Origin: Daejeonella sp.
GTDB lineage: Bacteria > Bacteroidota > Bacteroidia > Sphingobacteriales > Sphingobacteriaceae
Reading direction: 5' to 3'
Length of the DNA stretch: 54,686 nt
Assembly (NCBI RefSeq): GCF_017495225.1
Contig: NZ_JAFEIG010000030.1
Coordinates: forward strand, 1 to 54,686
Within the stretch, counting starts at the first letter, position 1. Each line of letters opens with the position of its first letter. The notes beneath the pieces were generated by a model that was given only the letters and a program-made list of their open reading frames with translations, made no database searches and had not been told where the DNA came from. Position numbers and translations under genes: made by a program. This document shows positions 35,579-44,152 of this stretch, in pieces.

Positions 35579-36286
35579 ATGAAAAGCATTAATAGCGATA
35601 AGGAGCTTCAAAAGATTGATAACACCTCACTGGTTGATCGTGTTGAGAAGAGAATTATTGAATTTTTAACTGAAAAGAACCTTAAAGTAGGCGATTCAAT
35701 TCCTAAAGAATTGGAACTTTCAGCGGCTCTAGGTGTTAGCAGAACAGTGATACGTGAAGCGCTGTCACGATTACGCATGATCGGATTACTGGAATCCAAA
35801 AAGAAAAAAGGTTCCGTAATTACGAGTCCAGATATCATTTCCATCATCAGTAAAAGCATGGATCCCAGACTTTTAGATGATGATACTTTGAAAGAGATTT
35901 TCGAAATGCGCTTGTCTTTAGAAATTGGAATGGCCGATTTTATTGTAGAACGTGTTACAGATCAAGACATCAAAGAATTGCGTCAGATAGTTGCAAACGA
36001 TCCTCCTAGATCTTACGACACCTTATTTTTAATTGAAGAGGAGATTAAGTTCCACGGTAAACTCTATGAAATTACCAGAAACGAAACCTTAAAAAAATTC
36101 CAAAAACTTTTGCTTCCCGTTTTTAACTATGTCCATTTAAGTGGTTTACTAAAAAAACCCATGGATAACAAAAAATACGCCTCACACAAAGAATTAGTGG
36201 ATATTATTGAATGTAGAGATGCTGAGGCCTTTAGAAATGCTATGCGAAATCACCTAGAGAATCATTTCGCACGAATTTTCTCATAA
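35579..36286 (+). CDS. GntR family regulator, FadR subfamily
   Basis: The regulator has an N-terminal winged helix (RVEKRIIEFLTEKNLKVGDS, KELELSAALGVSRTVIREALSRL, MIGLLESKKKKGSVI) and a C-terminal FCD ligand-binding domain with the metal-binding pattern EMRLSLEIG, FHGKLYEITRN and a late HKELVDIIE / HLENHF pair. I prefer the ATG at 35579 (235 residues); ATGs or an open frame upstream to 35519 would add 20 poorly conserved residues. It is divergent from susC, and by analogy with NanR it would repress the cluster until the sugar acid binds. Confidence 0.9.
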   Translation: MKSINSDKELQKIDNTSLVDRVEKRIIEFLTEKNLKVGDSIPKELELSAALGVSRTVIREALSRLRMIGLLESKKKKGSVITSPDIISIISKSMDPRLLDDDTLKEIFEMRLSLEIGMADFIVERVTDQDIKELRQIVANDPPRSYDTLFLIEEEIKFHGKLYEITRNETLKKFQKLLLPVFNYVHLSGLLKKPMDNKKYASHKELVDIIECRDAEAFRNAMRNHLENHFARIFS

Positions 36287-36439
36287 GAATTATTTTTTGA
36301 AGCATCGCAAGTTTCGAATAAATAATTTCCTGCAGAACCTAAATCATTTAATTCCCAGGGTAAAATAATCTTCGAATTTAGAATAGAGAAAATATTAAAT
36401 CGGTGAAGCTTATTAATTATTTTGCCTTGAATACAGGAA

Positions 36440-36934
36440 CTATAGGATCGGTATAACAGAAGACTGATATTTCTTACGCGTATTGGTATAAAATGTAAGT
36501 CGCACAGTACCTTTCTCAATAGTTTTATCCATATAAAAGCCATAAAAATGTGTTGTATTACCATTATTTAAATGCTGCATATTGTACATTTTAATGGTTA
36601 TACTATTATTTTTTTCGTTGTTGAATACCGTTTTTAAGTTTACTTTTTTTAAATCCATGAATGATTTTGGGAGCAAGGCAGGTTTGTATGCCGACTTATA
36701 AGTGATTTCGAAAATGACACTATCCATCATCAAGAAATTATCGAAAATATCAATTGTGCCAACTATATTTTTACCATAAGTGAGCTCCGGCTGATTAAAA
36801 GCAGCCATATTAGGGTCATTCTTAAAAGCAGGGCTTAAAGTCCTTTTAGTTTCTTGACCGTATGCCAGTACCGCAAAAAACATCCAGAAATAAATTGTTA
36901 ATACCTTAAACTTGTTGATACTATTAATTGACAT
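36440..36934 (-). CDS. Uncharacterised secreted protein, 164 aa
   Basis: I do not recognise a family. The first 27 residues include a hydrophobic stretch (VLTIYFWMFFAVLAYGQ) that reads as a signal peptide cleaved near AYGQ. The mature part is strand-rich (NIVGTIDIFDNFLMMDSVIFEITYKS, NSITIKMYNMQH, HFYGFYMDK, GTVRLTFYTNT), which suggests a small beta-sandwich in the periplasm or on the surface. It stands alone, between the nan regulator and an IS1182-like fragment whose end lies 20 bp upstream of its start codon. That insertion may have altered its promoter. Confidence 0.65.
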   Translation of the reverse strand: MSINSINKFKVLTIYFWMFFAVLAYGQETKRTLSPAFKNDPNMAAFNQPELTYGKNIVGTIDIFDNFLMMDSVIFEITYKSAYKPALLPKSFMDLKKVNLKTVFNNEKNNSITIKMYNMQHLNNGNTTHFYGFYMDKTIEKGTVRLTFYTNTRKKYQSSVIPIL

Positions 36935-36954
36935 TTTGGTTTTACCTATAAAAA

Positions 36955-37265
36955 GAGGCTATATCAAAATAAACCGATACAGCTTTTTTTCGAGTTTTAC
37001 ATTGCTTGTAGACACCAGCTCAAATCTGTGAAATCAGGTGGTTCTGGCATTTTTCCTCATCTAGAGTAGGCGGGATAGCCGTGATCTGCTGTTTATAATA
37101 AGGCTTAAAAAAGACTTGTCTCACTGCCATAAAACATCTGTTTTGCTACGTAAATCAGATGATTATGCCCAACAAATAAGACTAGAAATAAAACAAATTA
37201 CTCGAAATCAGAAAGTTATTCCCTGAAGATAAAAAGAGGCTGACCATGATTTATGATACAGCCTC
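36955..37265 (-). mobile_element. Internally deleted IS1182-family element (MITE-like)
   Basis: The 311-bp segment has terminal inverted repeats: GAGGCTATATCAAAATAAAC at the left end and, on the other strand, GAGGCTGTATCATAAATC at the right end. Between them only the first codons of an IS1182-type transposase remain. Each end can also fold into a hairpin of its own. The left end matches the first 55 bases of the window. I cannot see a certain target-site duplication. It fills the gap between 36935 and 37275. Confidence 0.65.
37020..37130 (-). pseudogene. Remnant of an IS1182-type transposase N-terminus
   Basis: On the minus strand an ATG at 37130 opens a 36-codon frame containing QVFFKPYYKQQ and IPPTLDE, then NHL. 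IS1182 transposases begin with a very similar FKPY..Q..L.PP.LDE....NH motif. The frame then stops, and the remaining several hundred codons are absent. Confidence 0.65.
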
Positions 37266-37275
37266 TATTGAATAA

Positions 37276-37875
37276 CTATTTAAAGAAATAACCAATTGAA
37301 ATACCAACAATGTTGTTTTTCCAAGTCGATTCACTATTATTAGTCCAGTTACTTAGTCCTAAATTGTAATTAGTAGAAATAAGTAACTTTTTTGAAATTT
37401 GATATCCTACTAAAGCATTTACCGCAAAATCAAGTCGTCTAATTTGACCTTCTTCAGATCCAAATTCAATATCTTCTGAATCATCATCTTCTTTATATTT
37501 ACCATTAAGATTGTACCCTAGTGAAGGACCCATACCAAGAAAAATACCTTTAGCCGAATCTTTTCTATAGACAAAATTAAGTGGTAATTCTAATGAATTA
37601 AAAGCATAAACCTCTGATTCGTCCTCATCAGAAAATTTAGCACCACGACCACTAAATAATAATTGTGGCTGAAATGACAAAGATTTACTCATTTGAAAAT
37701 CAGCAATTAAACCAAAATGTAAGCTGGTACGTGATTTTAATTCCTGTTCTAGCTCATCGTCATTGCTACTTACATTATTTATATTCAAACCTGCTTTAAA
37801 TCCTATTTTAGTTGTTTGAGCAAAAACGATGCTTGCAGGTATAACCAAAAGGGCAATAAGTATTAACTTTTTCAT
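37276..37875 (-). CDS. Outer-membrane beta-barrel protein (porin family)
   Basis: The 199-residue protein has a signal peptide (MKKLILIALLVIPASIVFAQ) followed by alternating strands and tight turns that form a small 8-stranded barrel: KIGFKAGLNIN, HFGLIADFQM, LSFQPQLLFSG, LELPLNFVYR, IFLGMGPSLGYNLNG, RLDFAVNALVGYQI and a terminal aromatic strand GISIGYFFK. This is the PorT/OMP_b-brl_2 layout. An acidic insert (KEDDDSEDIEFGSEEG) sits in a loop. The hairpin at 37236-37265, part of the IS-like element, ends with a T-run on this strand and may terminate the gene. Confidence 0.85.
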   Translation of the reverse strand: MKKLILIALLVIPASIVFAQTTKIGFKAGLNINNVSSNDDELEQELKSRTSLHFGLIADFQMSKSLSFQPQLLFSGRGAKFSDEDESEVYAFNSLELPLNFVYRKDSAKGIFLGMGPSLGYNLNGKYKEDDDSEDIEFGSEEGQIRRLDFAVNALVGYQISKKLLISTNYNLGLSNWTNNSESTWKNNIVGISIGYFFK

Positions 37876-37889
37876 GATTGTTTTGAAAT

Positions 37890-38156
37890 TTAATTTATAG
37901 ATTGAGTTTTATTTACATTTAATGAGAAACTGATGGCTATATCCGAATGCCCTTTAGAGGAATCATTATTCGGTCCCTTTAAGAGGAGTTTATGCATCAA
38001 TTTTAATAAGACCGTACCTTGTCCCACCCTATTTCCTGTCTTCCACTGCGTTATCAAGCCTAATGGAAAGCCATTAGCATCCCTATCTTTTTTCTCGATA
38101 GGAAAAGTCAAGCCAGATAATATATAAAAACCATGAAGGATGATTGGGTATCCCAT
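37890..38156 (-). CDS. Hypothetical protein, 88 aa
   Basis: I do not recognise it. The frame lies between a lipoprotein gene and the porin gene with short gaps (29 and 14 bp), which supports an operon. The sequence has no signal peptide or membrane segment, a basic middle (LKLMHKLLLKGP) and a C-terminal strand DIAISFSLNVN. A 64-codon frame on the other strand also covers most of this stretch, so coding is not certain. It may be a fragment of a larger ancestral protein. Confidence 0.4.
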   Translation of the reverse strand: MGYPIILHGFYILSGLTFPIEKKDRDANGFPLGLITQWKTGNRVGQGTVLLKLMHKLLLKGPNNDSSKGHSDIAISFSLNVNKTQSIN

Positions 38157-38185
38157 AGTTTATATTGTTCTAACAATTTGGCTTA

Positions 38186-38605
38186 CTAGTAAGCGCCACC
38201 TATCGCAACCTCATCGTCACCGGTAGCATCTATAATTTTAGTAAGGTTTGTTCCATCTATGTTGACCACGTATATGTCTCTATCGGTGTTTCCAACATTC
38301 GGAGTTAGTGACGTGAAAAACACCTTTGTTCCGTCTGGAGATAGTTTTGGCAGGGTATCATCGTCAAATTCCATACCCGTAGGCAAGCTGATGTTAATTA
38401 AGGTTTTCGCAGTGCCATCATATTTTGCTGTCCAAATTTGTAAGGCACCAGCGCTATCATTCCATCTATAGTACACTATTTTGTTAATTTGAGTTGAGGC
38501 TGATGAAGCTTGAGCTACCACATCTTTCTTACAACTCATTTGAAATAAAATCATAGCTAGAGAAAATAGGCAAAGGGAAATTGAACCCATTAATAGTTTT
38601 TTCAT
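38186..38605 (-). CDS. Small lipoprotein with TolB-like propeller blades
   Basis: The 139-residue protein has a lipoprotein signal (SLAMILFQMSCKK, Cys25). The mature part contains two or three WD40/TolB-type blades: KIVYYRWNDSAGALQIWTAKYDG, KLSPDGTKVFFTS and RDIYVVNIDGTNLTKI. A whole propeller needs more blades, so the protein is either a short family member or needs partners. It is the first gene of the three-gene run that ends with the porin-type protein, which fits an envelope role. No catalytic residues are visible. Confidence 0.75.
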   Translation of the reverse strand: MKKLLMGSISLCLFSLAMILFQMSCKKDVVAQASSASTQINKIVYYRWNDSAGALQIWTAKYDGTAKTLINISLPTGMEFDDDTLPKLSPDGTKVFFTSLTPNVGNTDRDIYVVNIDGTNLTKIIDATGDDEVAIGGAY

Positions 38606-38720
38606 GTTTTTAATTGTTTAATTGTTAGTAAAATTAATTAATGGTTAAATGTAGCGCTCGTAATTACGCAACAAAAAAACAATTAGAAAACGGTATGCTC
38701 TATTTAGAAAGCGGTAAATT

Positions 38721-41570
38721 TTAGCTTTGATTGAACACAGATAGCCTTAAAAGCACTTGGTGTCCCTTGTTTATCTGTTCAGGGAATGGAGTATGGTAAG
38801 TCAAAGAAAATATCTTATCTGGATAGGTTTGCTGCAAAATATCTAAACGCTCCTTAATCATATGAAGTGCTTTAGATACATGCTCGCTATTATTATGATT
38901 ATTTTGGCTAATTCCCAAACCGTTATCAGTTAGGTCAATTGTTAATACATCTTCATTCAAACTAAATTTTAAGTCTATTAAACCATCATTTGTTTGTAAG
39001 TGCGATACCCCATGCAATATTGCATTTTCAATAAAAGGTTGCAATACCATATTTGGAATCTTTAATTCATTTTCCTTAATATTCTCACCTACAGTTATTT
39101 GAAAATTAAAATTATTGAAACGTATTTGCTCTAACTCTAAATAAATTTGCAATCTCTTTATCTCGTCTGCCACAGTAATAAAAGGTTCTGCTGCTTGTGA
39201 TAAAAACAGACGTACCAAACGAGCCAATTTTGCCAAATGCTCGCTGGCCTTTGCACCCTGCTGACTATTAATATAGTATTGAACTGCATTTAGCGAATTG
39301 AAAATGAAATGCGGATTCATCATTGCTGCCAATGCACTTTGCCTTAACTCTAAAATTTTATTGTTGATGAAAATTTCTTGGCTCTGTTTCAGTTTCAACT
39401 TATTCACTTGCCTATAGTATAAAAACCAAACTAAGGCTATAATGATTAATGTTGCGGCCAAAACAAACCACCACTTTAAATAAAAAGGATAATTGCGATA
39501 TACCTTAAACGTTTGTGTTGACCAATCAGAATTTACATCCCTTACCCTTACACTCAATTGATGAGAACCATAGGCAAGGGACTGGAAATTGATATTTTCA
39601 TTTGGATTTTGAATCCAATCTTGATTGTCTATCTTATAGTTAATAACCTGATTTTTAGGATGGTTATTAGTTTGAATGACTAAATTTAAACTGAACTGAT
39701 CTTCACTATGATCTAATTTGATCTCATTTTGTACTTTACCTTTACCTTTAAAAACTTCAAATATTGGTTTGGAGAATGAAGAATTAAAAATTTCTAAATC
39801 AATTTTGGCTAAACCCTCTTTTGTAGCAACAAAAAGTTCATCTCCAAAAACTGTTACGTTGCTAACTTCATTACTTGGCAAAAAATTATACTTGTTGAGG
39901 AAGAATTTTCTGTTCTCATTAATAATAAATAAACCACTAGATGAACATAAAAAGATATTCCTACCTATATTCTTTATTTTGCGAACTTCTCCAATTTGTA
40001 CATTGTTAATTTTCTCAATGCTGTCTACAATTTTTTCATTAATTAATTTATAAACTTTTTTATTTGCCGCAACCCACATCGTATCGTTCATAAAGGTGAA
40101 ATCAGAAATAAATCCTGTAATTTTCACCTTCAAATCACGTACATCGCTCAGGCTGTTATCATCAAACTTTCTAATATTTATTTTTTCTGAATTATTAAAG
40201 TAGTACTGATTTTTATGGTAAACTACATTGTTAACCTTCTCAGTAGCATGATTTGCAGACAATAATGATTTAGACACTCCATTTTTAAAACGTACCAATT
40301 GCGGAGATACCGTTAACACATAAGCACCAGTTTTATCGGTCTTTAAAAGCTGTCGGCCTGCAACCATAAACAGCCCTAATTTTTTATCCCATCGAGCCGC
40401 CAAATTATCTTGAATTAGCAGTACTGGCGCTTGGTTATAATCGTCAACTTTTATATCCCCCTTATATTTATTAACATGACTAAGCTTATCATTTTCGAAG
40501 CTGTACAGGTTAAACCTCGTACTTATAAAGAGTCGTTTTTTATTTTGAGAAAAGGCAAAACCATTAAAAAAATTTTCGGCCGTTGAGCTTTTAAAACTTT
40601 GTATAAGCGTGCTTGGAATGCAATATAAGCCTTCATCGTGTGTGGCAATCCACACTTGACCCTTTTTGTCGCTATATAAAAAATTAATGTTTTGCTCGCT
40701 GCTTAAATTTAAGGAATTACTAATATTGACCCATGTTTCGTTTTGAAGCATGAACAACCCTTTTTTCTGAATATTTAGCCAGCAGTTTTCGTTATTATCT
40801 GTTATAAAACTAAAGTTGTAAGAATTGGTATTGGTTTTAAACGATGCGGTAAGTGGCATTGGAATTTTAATCTGACTTAAAATTTTACCATTAAAATCAA
40901 CAATAAACAATAAATTATCGTCTAAAAGACAAACGTCATTCTTTCTGAAGATAATTTTGTGCAACAAACTTATTTGAGTCGGCAGGGGTATTCGATAGGC
41001 CTTATAAACGATGTTATTATTAACAATTTCTATTTTTTCGTTATTTTGAACATAAAAAGGAAGAACCATTTTAGTTCGGAAATTGTAAGATTGATTAACT
41101 TGCTTTTGCTTGCCACTTGTAGTTAGCAATAAATATTGATAACCCATATTGTTTGGTAAACGATTAAACCTGTTAAAAAGTAAAATTTCATTCCCCGTAG
41201 TCAATATTTCATTATAATAACTAGTGCTAATATTTGTATTTATTATTTTACTGTTTACCAGCTTTTGTAATTGACCGAAATAGGAAACCGCCCAAACTGT
41301 ACCATTTTTATCTGCTGTTGAAGCCACAACATAGGGCCTGCTTAGTCCGTTGTTGATGTTCAAATTGTTAAATTGATTTCCATTAAAAATGGCAATGCCA
41401 TTGTCTGTCCCTAAAACAATATTTCCCTTTTTATCTTCGCAGATACTATAAATGGTATTGCTGGGTAAACCATCTTCGGTTGTAAGTTTTCTATATTTAA
41501 ATTCAAATTGCGCTTTGACAATAGTTAAGTTCAGGACAAAAAATAAAGCTATAAAAATTGCTTTTTTCAT
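38721..41570 (-). CDS. Propeller-type sensor histidine kinase (LytS family)
   Basis: The 949-residue protein has a signal peptide and a long periplasmic part made of two-component-regulator propeller blades (for example TEDGLPSNTIYSICEDKKGNIVLGTDNGIAIF near residue 33 and LYSDKKGQVWIATHDEGLY near 305), then a Y_Y_Y domain (about 610-690). One membrane segment follows (WWFVLAATLIIIALVWFLYY) and a LytS-type kinase core with His754 in NPHFIFNSLNAVQYY. The ATPase domain has LQPFIENAILHG and DNGLGIS. It pairs with the LytTR regulator 3 bp upstream. The signal, perhaps a glycan, is not known. Confidence 0.93.
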   Translation of the reverse strand: MKKAIFIALFFVLNLTIVKAQFEFKYRKLTTEDGLPSNTIYSICEDKKGNIVLGTDNGIAIFNGNQFNNLNINNGLSRPYVVASTADKNGTVWAVSYFGQLQKLVNSKIINTNISTSYYNEILTTGNEILLFNRFNRLPNNMGYQYLLLTTSGKQKQVNQSYNFRTKMVLPFYVQNNEKIEIVNNNIVYKAYRIPLPTQISLLHKIIFRKNDVCLLDDNLLFIVDFNGKILSQIKIPMPLTASFKTNTNSYNFSFITDNNENCWLNIQKKGLFMLQNETWVNISNSLNLSSEQNINFLYSDKKGQVWIATHDEGLYCIPSTLIQSFKSSTAENFFNGFAFSQNKKRLFISTRFNLYSFENDKLSHVNKYKGDIKVDDYNQAPVLLIQDNLAARWDKKLGLFMVAGRQLLKTDKTGAYVLTVSPQLVRFKNGVSKSLLSANHATEKVNNVVYHKNQYYFNNSEKINIRKFDDNSLSDVRDLKVKITGFISDFTFMNDTMWVAANKKVYKLINEKIVDSIEKINNVQIGEVRKIKNIGRNIFLCSSSGLFIINENRKFFLNKYNFLPSNEVSNVTVFGDELFVATKEGLAKIDLEIFNSSFSKPIFEVFKGKGKVQNEIKLDHSEDQFSLNLVIQTNNHPKNQVINYKIDNQDWIQNPNENINFQSLAYGSHQLSVRVRDVNSDWSTQTFKVYRNYPFYLKWWFVLAATLIIIALVWFLYYRQVNKLKLKQSQEIFINNKILELRQSALAAMMNPHFIFNSLNAVQYYINSQQGAKASEHLAKLARLVRLFLSQAAEPFITVADEIKRLQIYLELEQIRFNNFNFQITVGENIKENELKIPNMVLQPFIENAILHGVSHLQTNDGLIDLKFSLNEDVLTIDLTDNGLGISQNNHNNSEHVSKALHMIKERLDILQQTYPDKIFSLTYHTPFPEQINKGHQVLLRLSVFNQS

Positions 41571-41573
41571 TAT

Positions 41574-42284
41574 TTATCCTTTTAAACTATCATTGAACTT
41601 TTTAAAGTTTCTTCGCGAAATGGGCAATACATCGCCTTGGATAAGCTCTACAAAAAAACCATCATTTGATAATACCTTGGATACATATTTCAAATTAACT
41701 ATGTATGATTTATGTATGCGTTCAAAATCTATTGAAAGCGCATCTTCAAAATACTTTAAGGTTTTACTTAATGTTAATTTTCTGTTTTTAGTTAAGTAGA
41801 GCGTTGTCAAATTATCGAAGCCATTTAAATATATAATATCTGAAAACTCAATTAAGGATTTTCCACCTTCGTATGATAACATGATCTTATTTCCAGAATT
41901 TAAATTATTAGCTGTTTCTTGCGCCTTATAGAATACTAAAACCTTGTTTATAGCCTGTTCTAACTCTCCTAACAAAATGGGCTTTAAAATATAATCTGTT
42001 GCCCCAGTTTTTATGGCTCTTAATGCATATTCTTCATGGGCAGTAACAAATACAACTTGAAAATCCCTCTTTGGAAAATGATTCAATAAATCAAATCCAT
42101 CCTCAACAGGCATTGAAACATCCAAAAAAAGCAATTCTACTTTATTTTGCTTTATAAATAGCCTAGCCATTTCAACAGTCTTAAAACAGCCTACAAGCTC
42201 AATATTCGAGAAATTCTGAAGTAAAATTTCTAAATTTTTTAGATTTAATTCTTCGTCATCAACAATTATAGTTCTTAATCGCAT
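41574..42284 (-). CDS. LytTR-family response regulator
   Basis: The 236-residue protein has a receiver domain with the acidic pair VDDEE at residues 8-12, the phospho-acceptor Asp55 in LFLDVSMPVEDGFDLL and the conserved Lys in YILKPI near residue 102. The C-terminal LytTR DNA-binding domain (about 135-233) has the SLIEFSDIIYLNGFDN start and FERIHKSYIVNLKYVSKV. It is the first gene of the pair, with the cognate kinase 3 bp downstream. It would bind direct repeats upstream of its targets; the sequence does not show which. Confidence 0.94.
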   Translation of the reverse strand: MRLRTIIVDDEELNLKNLEILLQNFSNIELVGCFKTVEMARLFIKQNKVELLFLDVSMPVEDGFDLLNHFPKRDFQVVFVTAHEEYALRAIKTGATDYILKPILLGELEQAINKVLVFYKAQETANNLNSGNKIMLSYEGGKSLIEFSDIIYLNGFDNLTTLYLTKNRKLTLSKTLKYFEDALSIDFERIHKSYIVNLKYVSKVLSNDGFFVELIQGDVLPISRRNFKKFNDSLKG

Positions 42285-42492
42285 AGAATATTATTAATCA
42301 AAAATAAAAATTATTTCAATCAGATTTAATAAATAGTATTTCAAACGAAAAATAATTTCTAAATTATATTTTTTATTGCTCGAGTAGAATTTAGTACTTG
42401 CGACAATGGTTTGATAAATCAATACTAGTTGCGCCTCACCCTAATATTTTAAATAAGCGCAAATTGTTATATTTAATTATAATTTGCTGATT

Positions 42493-42987
42493 ATGAAACG
42501 TAGAGAAATCTTAAAAGGCCTAAGTATTTTACCTTTAGTGGCCAGTACTGGTGCCGTAGTGGGAAAACAATCGCTTTCGGAAAATCCAATTGATAAGGCT
42601 AATTCTGATGAATGGTTCCCCAAAAAAGAACTTATCAAAACAGCTGCAGGCTCCTGCATACGCTCTGGCAATTTATTATTTATTGGAGGCATTGGTGGTT
42701 GGTATGCACGCCAACGCACTGAACCGGGTGATATAAAAGTTCAAATACGAAGTGTCCTTACAACCATGAAAGGCATTTTGGAAGGTGCTGGCTCATCCAT
42801 GGCAAATGTGCTTAAAGTACAAATGACGGTCGCCGACCCAAATAAAAACATAGCAGCCCTAAATGAAGCCTACCAAGAATTTTTCCCAGAAAACCCACCA
42901 ACTAGATCATATAGTGGCTCCAAAATTAGTCAGATGGGTCGAGATGGCATTTTATGCCGGGTAAGCTGCATCGCTTATGTAGATTAA
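42493..42987 (+). CDS. RidA-like protein with twin-arginine signal (copy 1)
   Basis: I chose the ATG at 42493 (MKRREILKGLSILPLVASTG), which gives a Tat signal with R-R-E-x-L-K and a hydrophobic stretch; the upstream TTG adds only three residues. The mature part is a RidA/YjgF domain with SCIRSGNLLFIGGIGG, VQIRSVLTTMKGILEGAGSS and VLKVQMTVADPNKNIAALNEAY. Arg in PPTRSYSG corresponds to the substrate-binding arginine of RidA, but the last glutamate of the RidA site is replaced (CRVSCIAY). Most RidA proteins are cytoplasmic imine deaminases, so export is unusual. A paralogue follows after 25 bp. Confidence 0.85.
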   Translation: MKRREILKGLSILPLVASTGAVVGKQSLSENPIDKANSDEWFPKKELIKTAAGSCIRSGNLLFIGGIGGWYARQRTEPGDIKVQIRSVLTTMKGILEGAGSSMANVLKVQMTVADPNKNIAALNEAYQEFFPENPPTRSYSGSKISQMGRDGILCRVSCIAYVD

Positions 42988-43012
42988 ATGATAGAAATAA
43001 ATCAAAATATTT

Positions 43013-43552
43013 ATGAATCGTAGAAATGTATTAAAAAGTCTTTCCATTTTACCTTTAGTAGGCGCTGCGGCAGTAATTCCACAAAATGGACAAGCACAAG
43101 AAAAACCGAAAAGGAATCAGTGGACTCCCAAGAAACAAGTTATTCGTAAAAGTAATAGCGGTGGGAACACAAATCCTACAGTGTCTGGCGCGACTAAGCC
43201 CGCATCTGTACTTTCAGGATGCATTCGTTCTGGTCATTTATTATTTCTCTCTGGAATTGGGGGTTGGTATGCCGAAAGAAGAGCAGAACCGGGAGATATT
43301 AAAGTCCAGATTCACAGCGCCCTAACAACCATGAAAGAGGTTTTGGAAGAAGCAGGCTCATCCATGGCCAATGTATTAAAAGTACACATGACGGTAGCAG
43401 AACCCAATCAAAATATTGCTGCATTAAATGAAGCTTATCGCGGATTCTTTCCTGATCCAGCACCTGTTCGCTCATACACGGGCTGTGGTATTGATCAAAT
43501 GGGTCGCGATGGTATATTGGTACAAATTGATTGTATTGCGTATGTAGATTAA
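43013..43552 (+). CDS. RidA-like protein with twin-arginine signal (copy 2)
   Basis: The 179-residue protein is a tandem paralogue of the preceding gene: NRRNVLKSLSILPLVG is the Tat signal, and the RidA domain shares GSSMANVLKVHMTVAEPNQN and the QMGRDGIL..CIAYVD end. It has a longer low-complexity linker after the signal (residues about 27-65, with SNSGGNTNPTVSGATKP). The RidA arginine is kept (PVRSYTG), and the final acidic position is Asp (VQIDCIAY). The two genes are probably one operon. Their role outside the cytoplasm is not known. Confidence 0.86.
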   Translation: MNRRNVLKSLSILPLVGAAAVIPQNGQAQEKPKRNQWTPKKQVIRKSNSGGNTNPTVSGATKPASVLSGCIRSGHLLFLSGIGGWYAERRAEPGDIKVQIHSALTTMKEVLEEAGSSMANVLKVHMTVAEPNQNIAALNEAYRGFFPDPAPVRSYTGCGIDQMGRDGILVQIDCIAYVD

Positions 43553-43630
43553 GTAGAATTAGACGATAGCTTAAAAAAGCTCAATTACTAAACCTAAATA
43601 CACCTAGTTTTATTGATGTTTCGATGTGCT

Positions 43631-44146
43631 TTATTTGAGTAAGCTACTAAACAACTTAAGCTCAATAGAATCATTTGTTGCATCTATCATTTTTTGAAAT
43701 GTCAAGCCCAATTTACCTAATAATTTAATGGAAGCTTTATTTTCAGGATTTGTTATTGCTAAAATTTTATTGATATTCAATTGGTTTTTAGCATATTGCA
43801 AGGTTTGTTGAGCAATCTCAAAAGCATAACCTTGTCCCATATACTTCGGTAAAAAAGCATAACCGATATCAGGGAATTCGAGAGTATCCCGTTTAATTAT
43901 CCCACAAATACCAATAGGAATCTTCTCGTTTTTAAGTTCAACTAAATATAATCCGTAACCATTATCTTGATAACTTTTAATTGGGCCATTATTCAGATAA
44001 TCTCTAGCCTGATCCTCTGTTTTAACATTTCTATCTCCAATATATTTTAACCAACCATCCGAATTTAATAGTTCGATAATAAATGAAGCATCACTTTCAT
44101 TTAACTCACGTAATGCTAATCTCTCTGTTTCAAGAATATAATTCAT
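43631..44146 (-). CDS. GNAT family N-acetyltransferase (RimJ/RimL type)
   Basis: The 171-residue protein starts MNYILETERLALRELNESDA, the opening of RimJ/RimL-type acetyltransferases, and has the acetyl-CoA loop in the region PKYMGQGYAFEIAQQTLQYA (Q/R-x-x-G-x-G/A variant) near residue 108, followed by KILAITNPENKASIKLLGKLG. The acceptor could be a protein N-terminus, a small amine or an antibiotic; it cannot be told here. A TTG one codon upstream is an alternative start. It ends a three-gene run with a phosphotransferase and a sodium symporter, 6 bp after the phosphotransferase stop. Confidence 0.88.
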   Translation of the reverse strand: MNYILETERLALRELNESDASFIIELLNSDGWLKYIGDRNVKTEDQARDYLNNGPIKSYQDNGYGLYLVELKNEKIPIGICGIIKRDTLEFPDIGYAFLPKYMGQGYAFEIAQQTLQYAKNQLNINKILAITNPENKASIKLLGKLGLTFQKMIDATNDSIELKLFSSLLK

Positions 44147-44152
44147 CAATCC

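Noticed and set aside
36262-36564. A 100-codon open frame on the minus strand.
   Set aside because: Its first half is a shadow of the secreted-protein gene 36440-36934 in another frame. The remaining 50 codons have no recognisable motif and no upstream start.
37933-38127. A 64-codon open frame on the plus strand, opposite the 88-aa hypothetical gene.
   Set aside because: It has no signal, no family features and no plus-strand neighbours, whereas the minus-strand frame fits the spacing of an operon.
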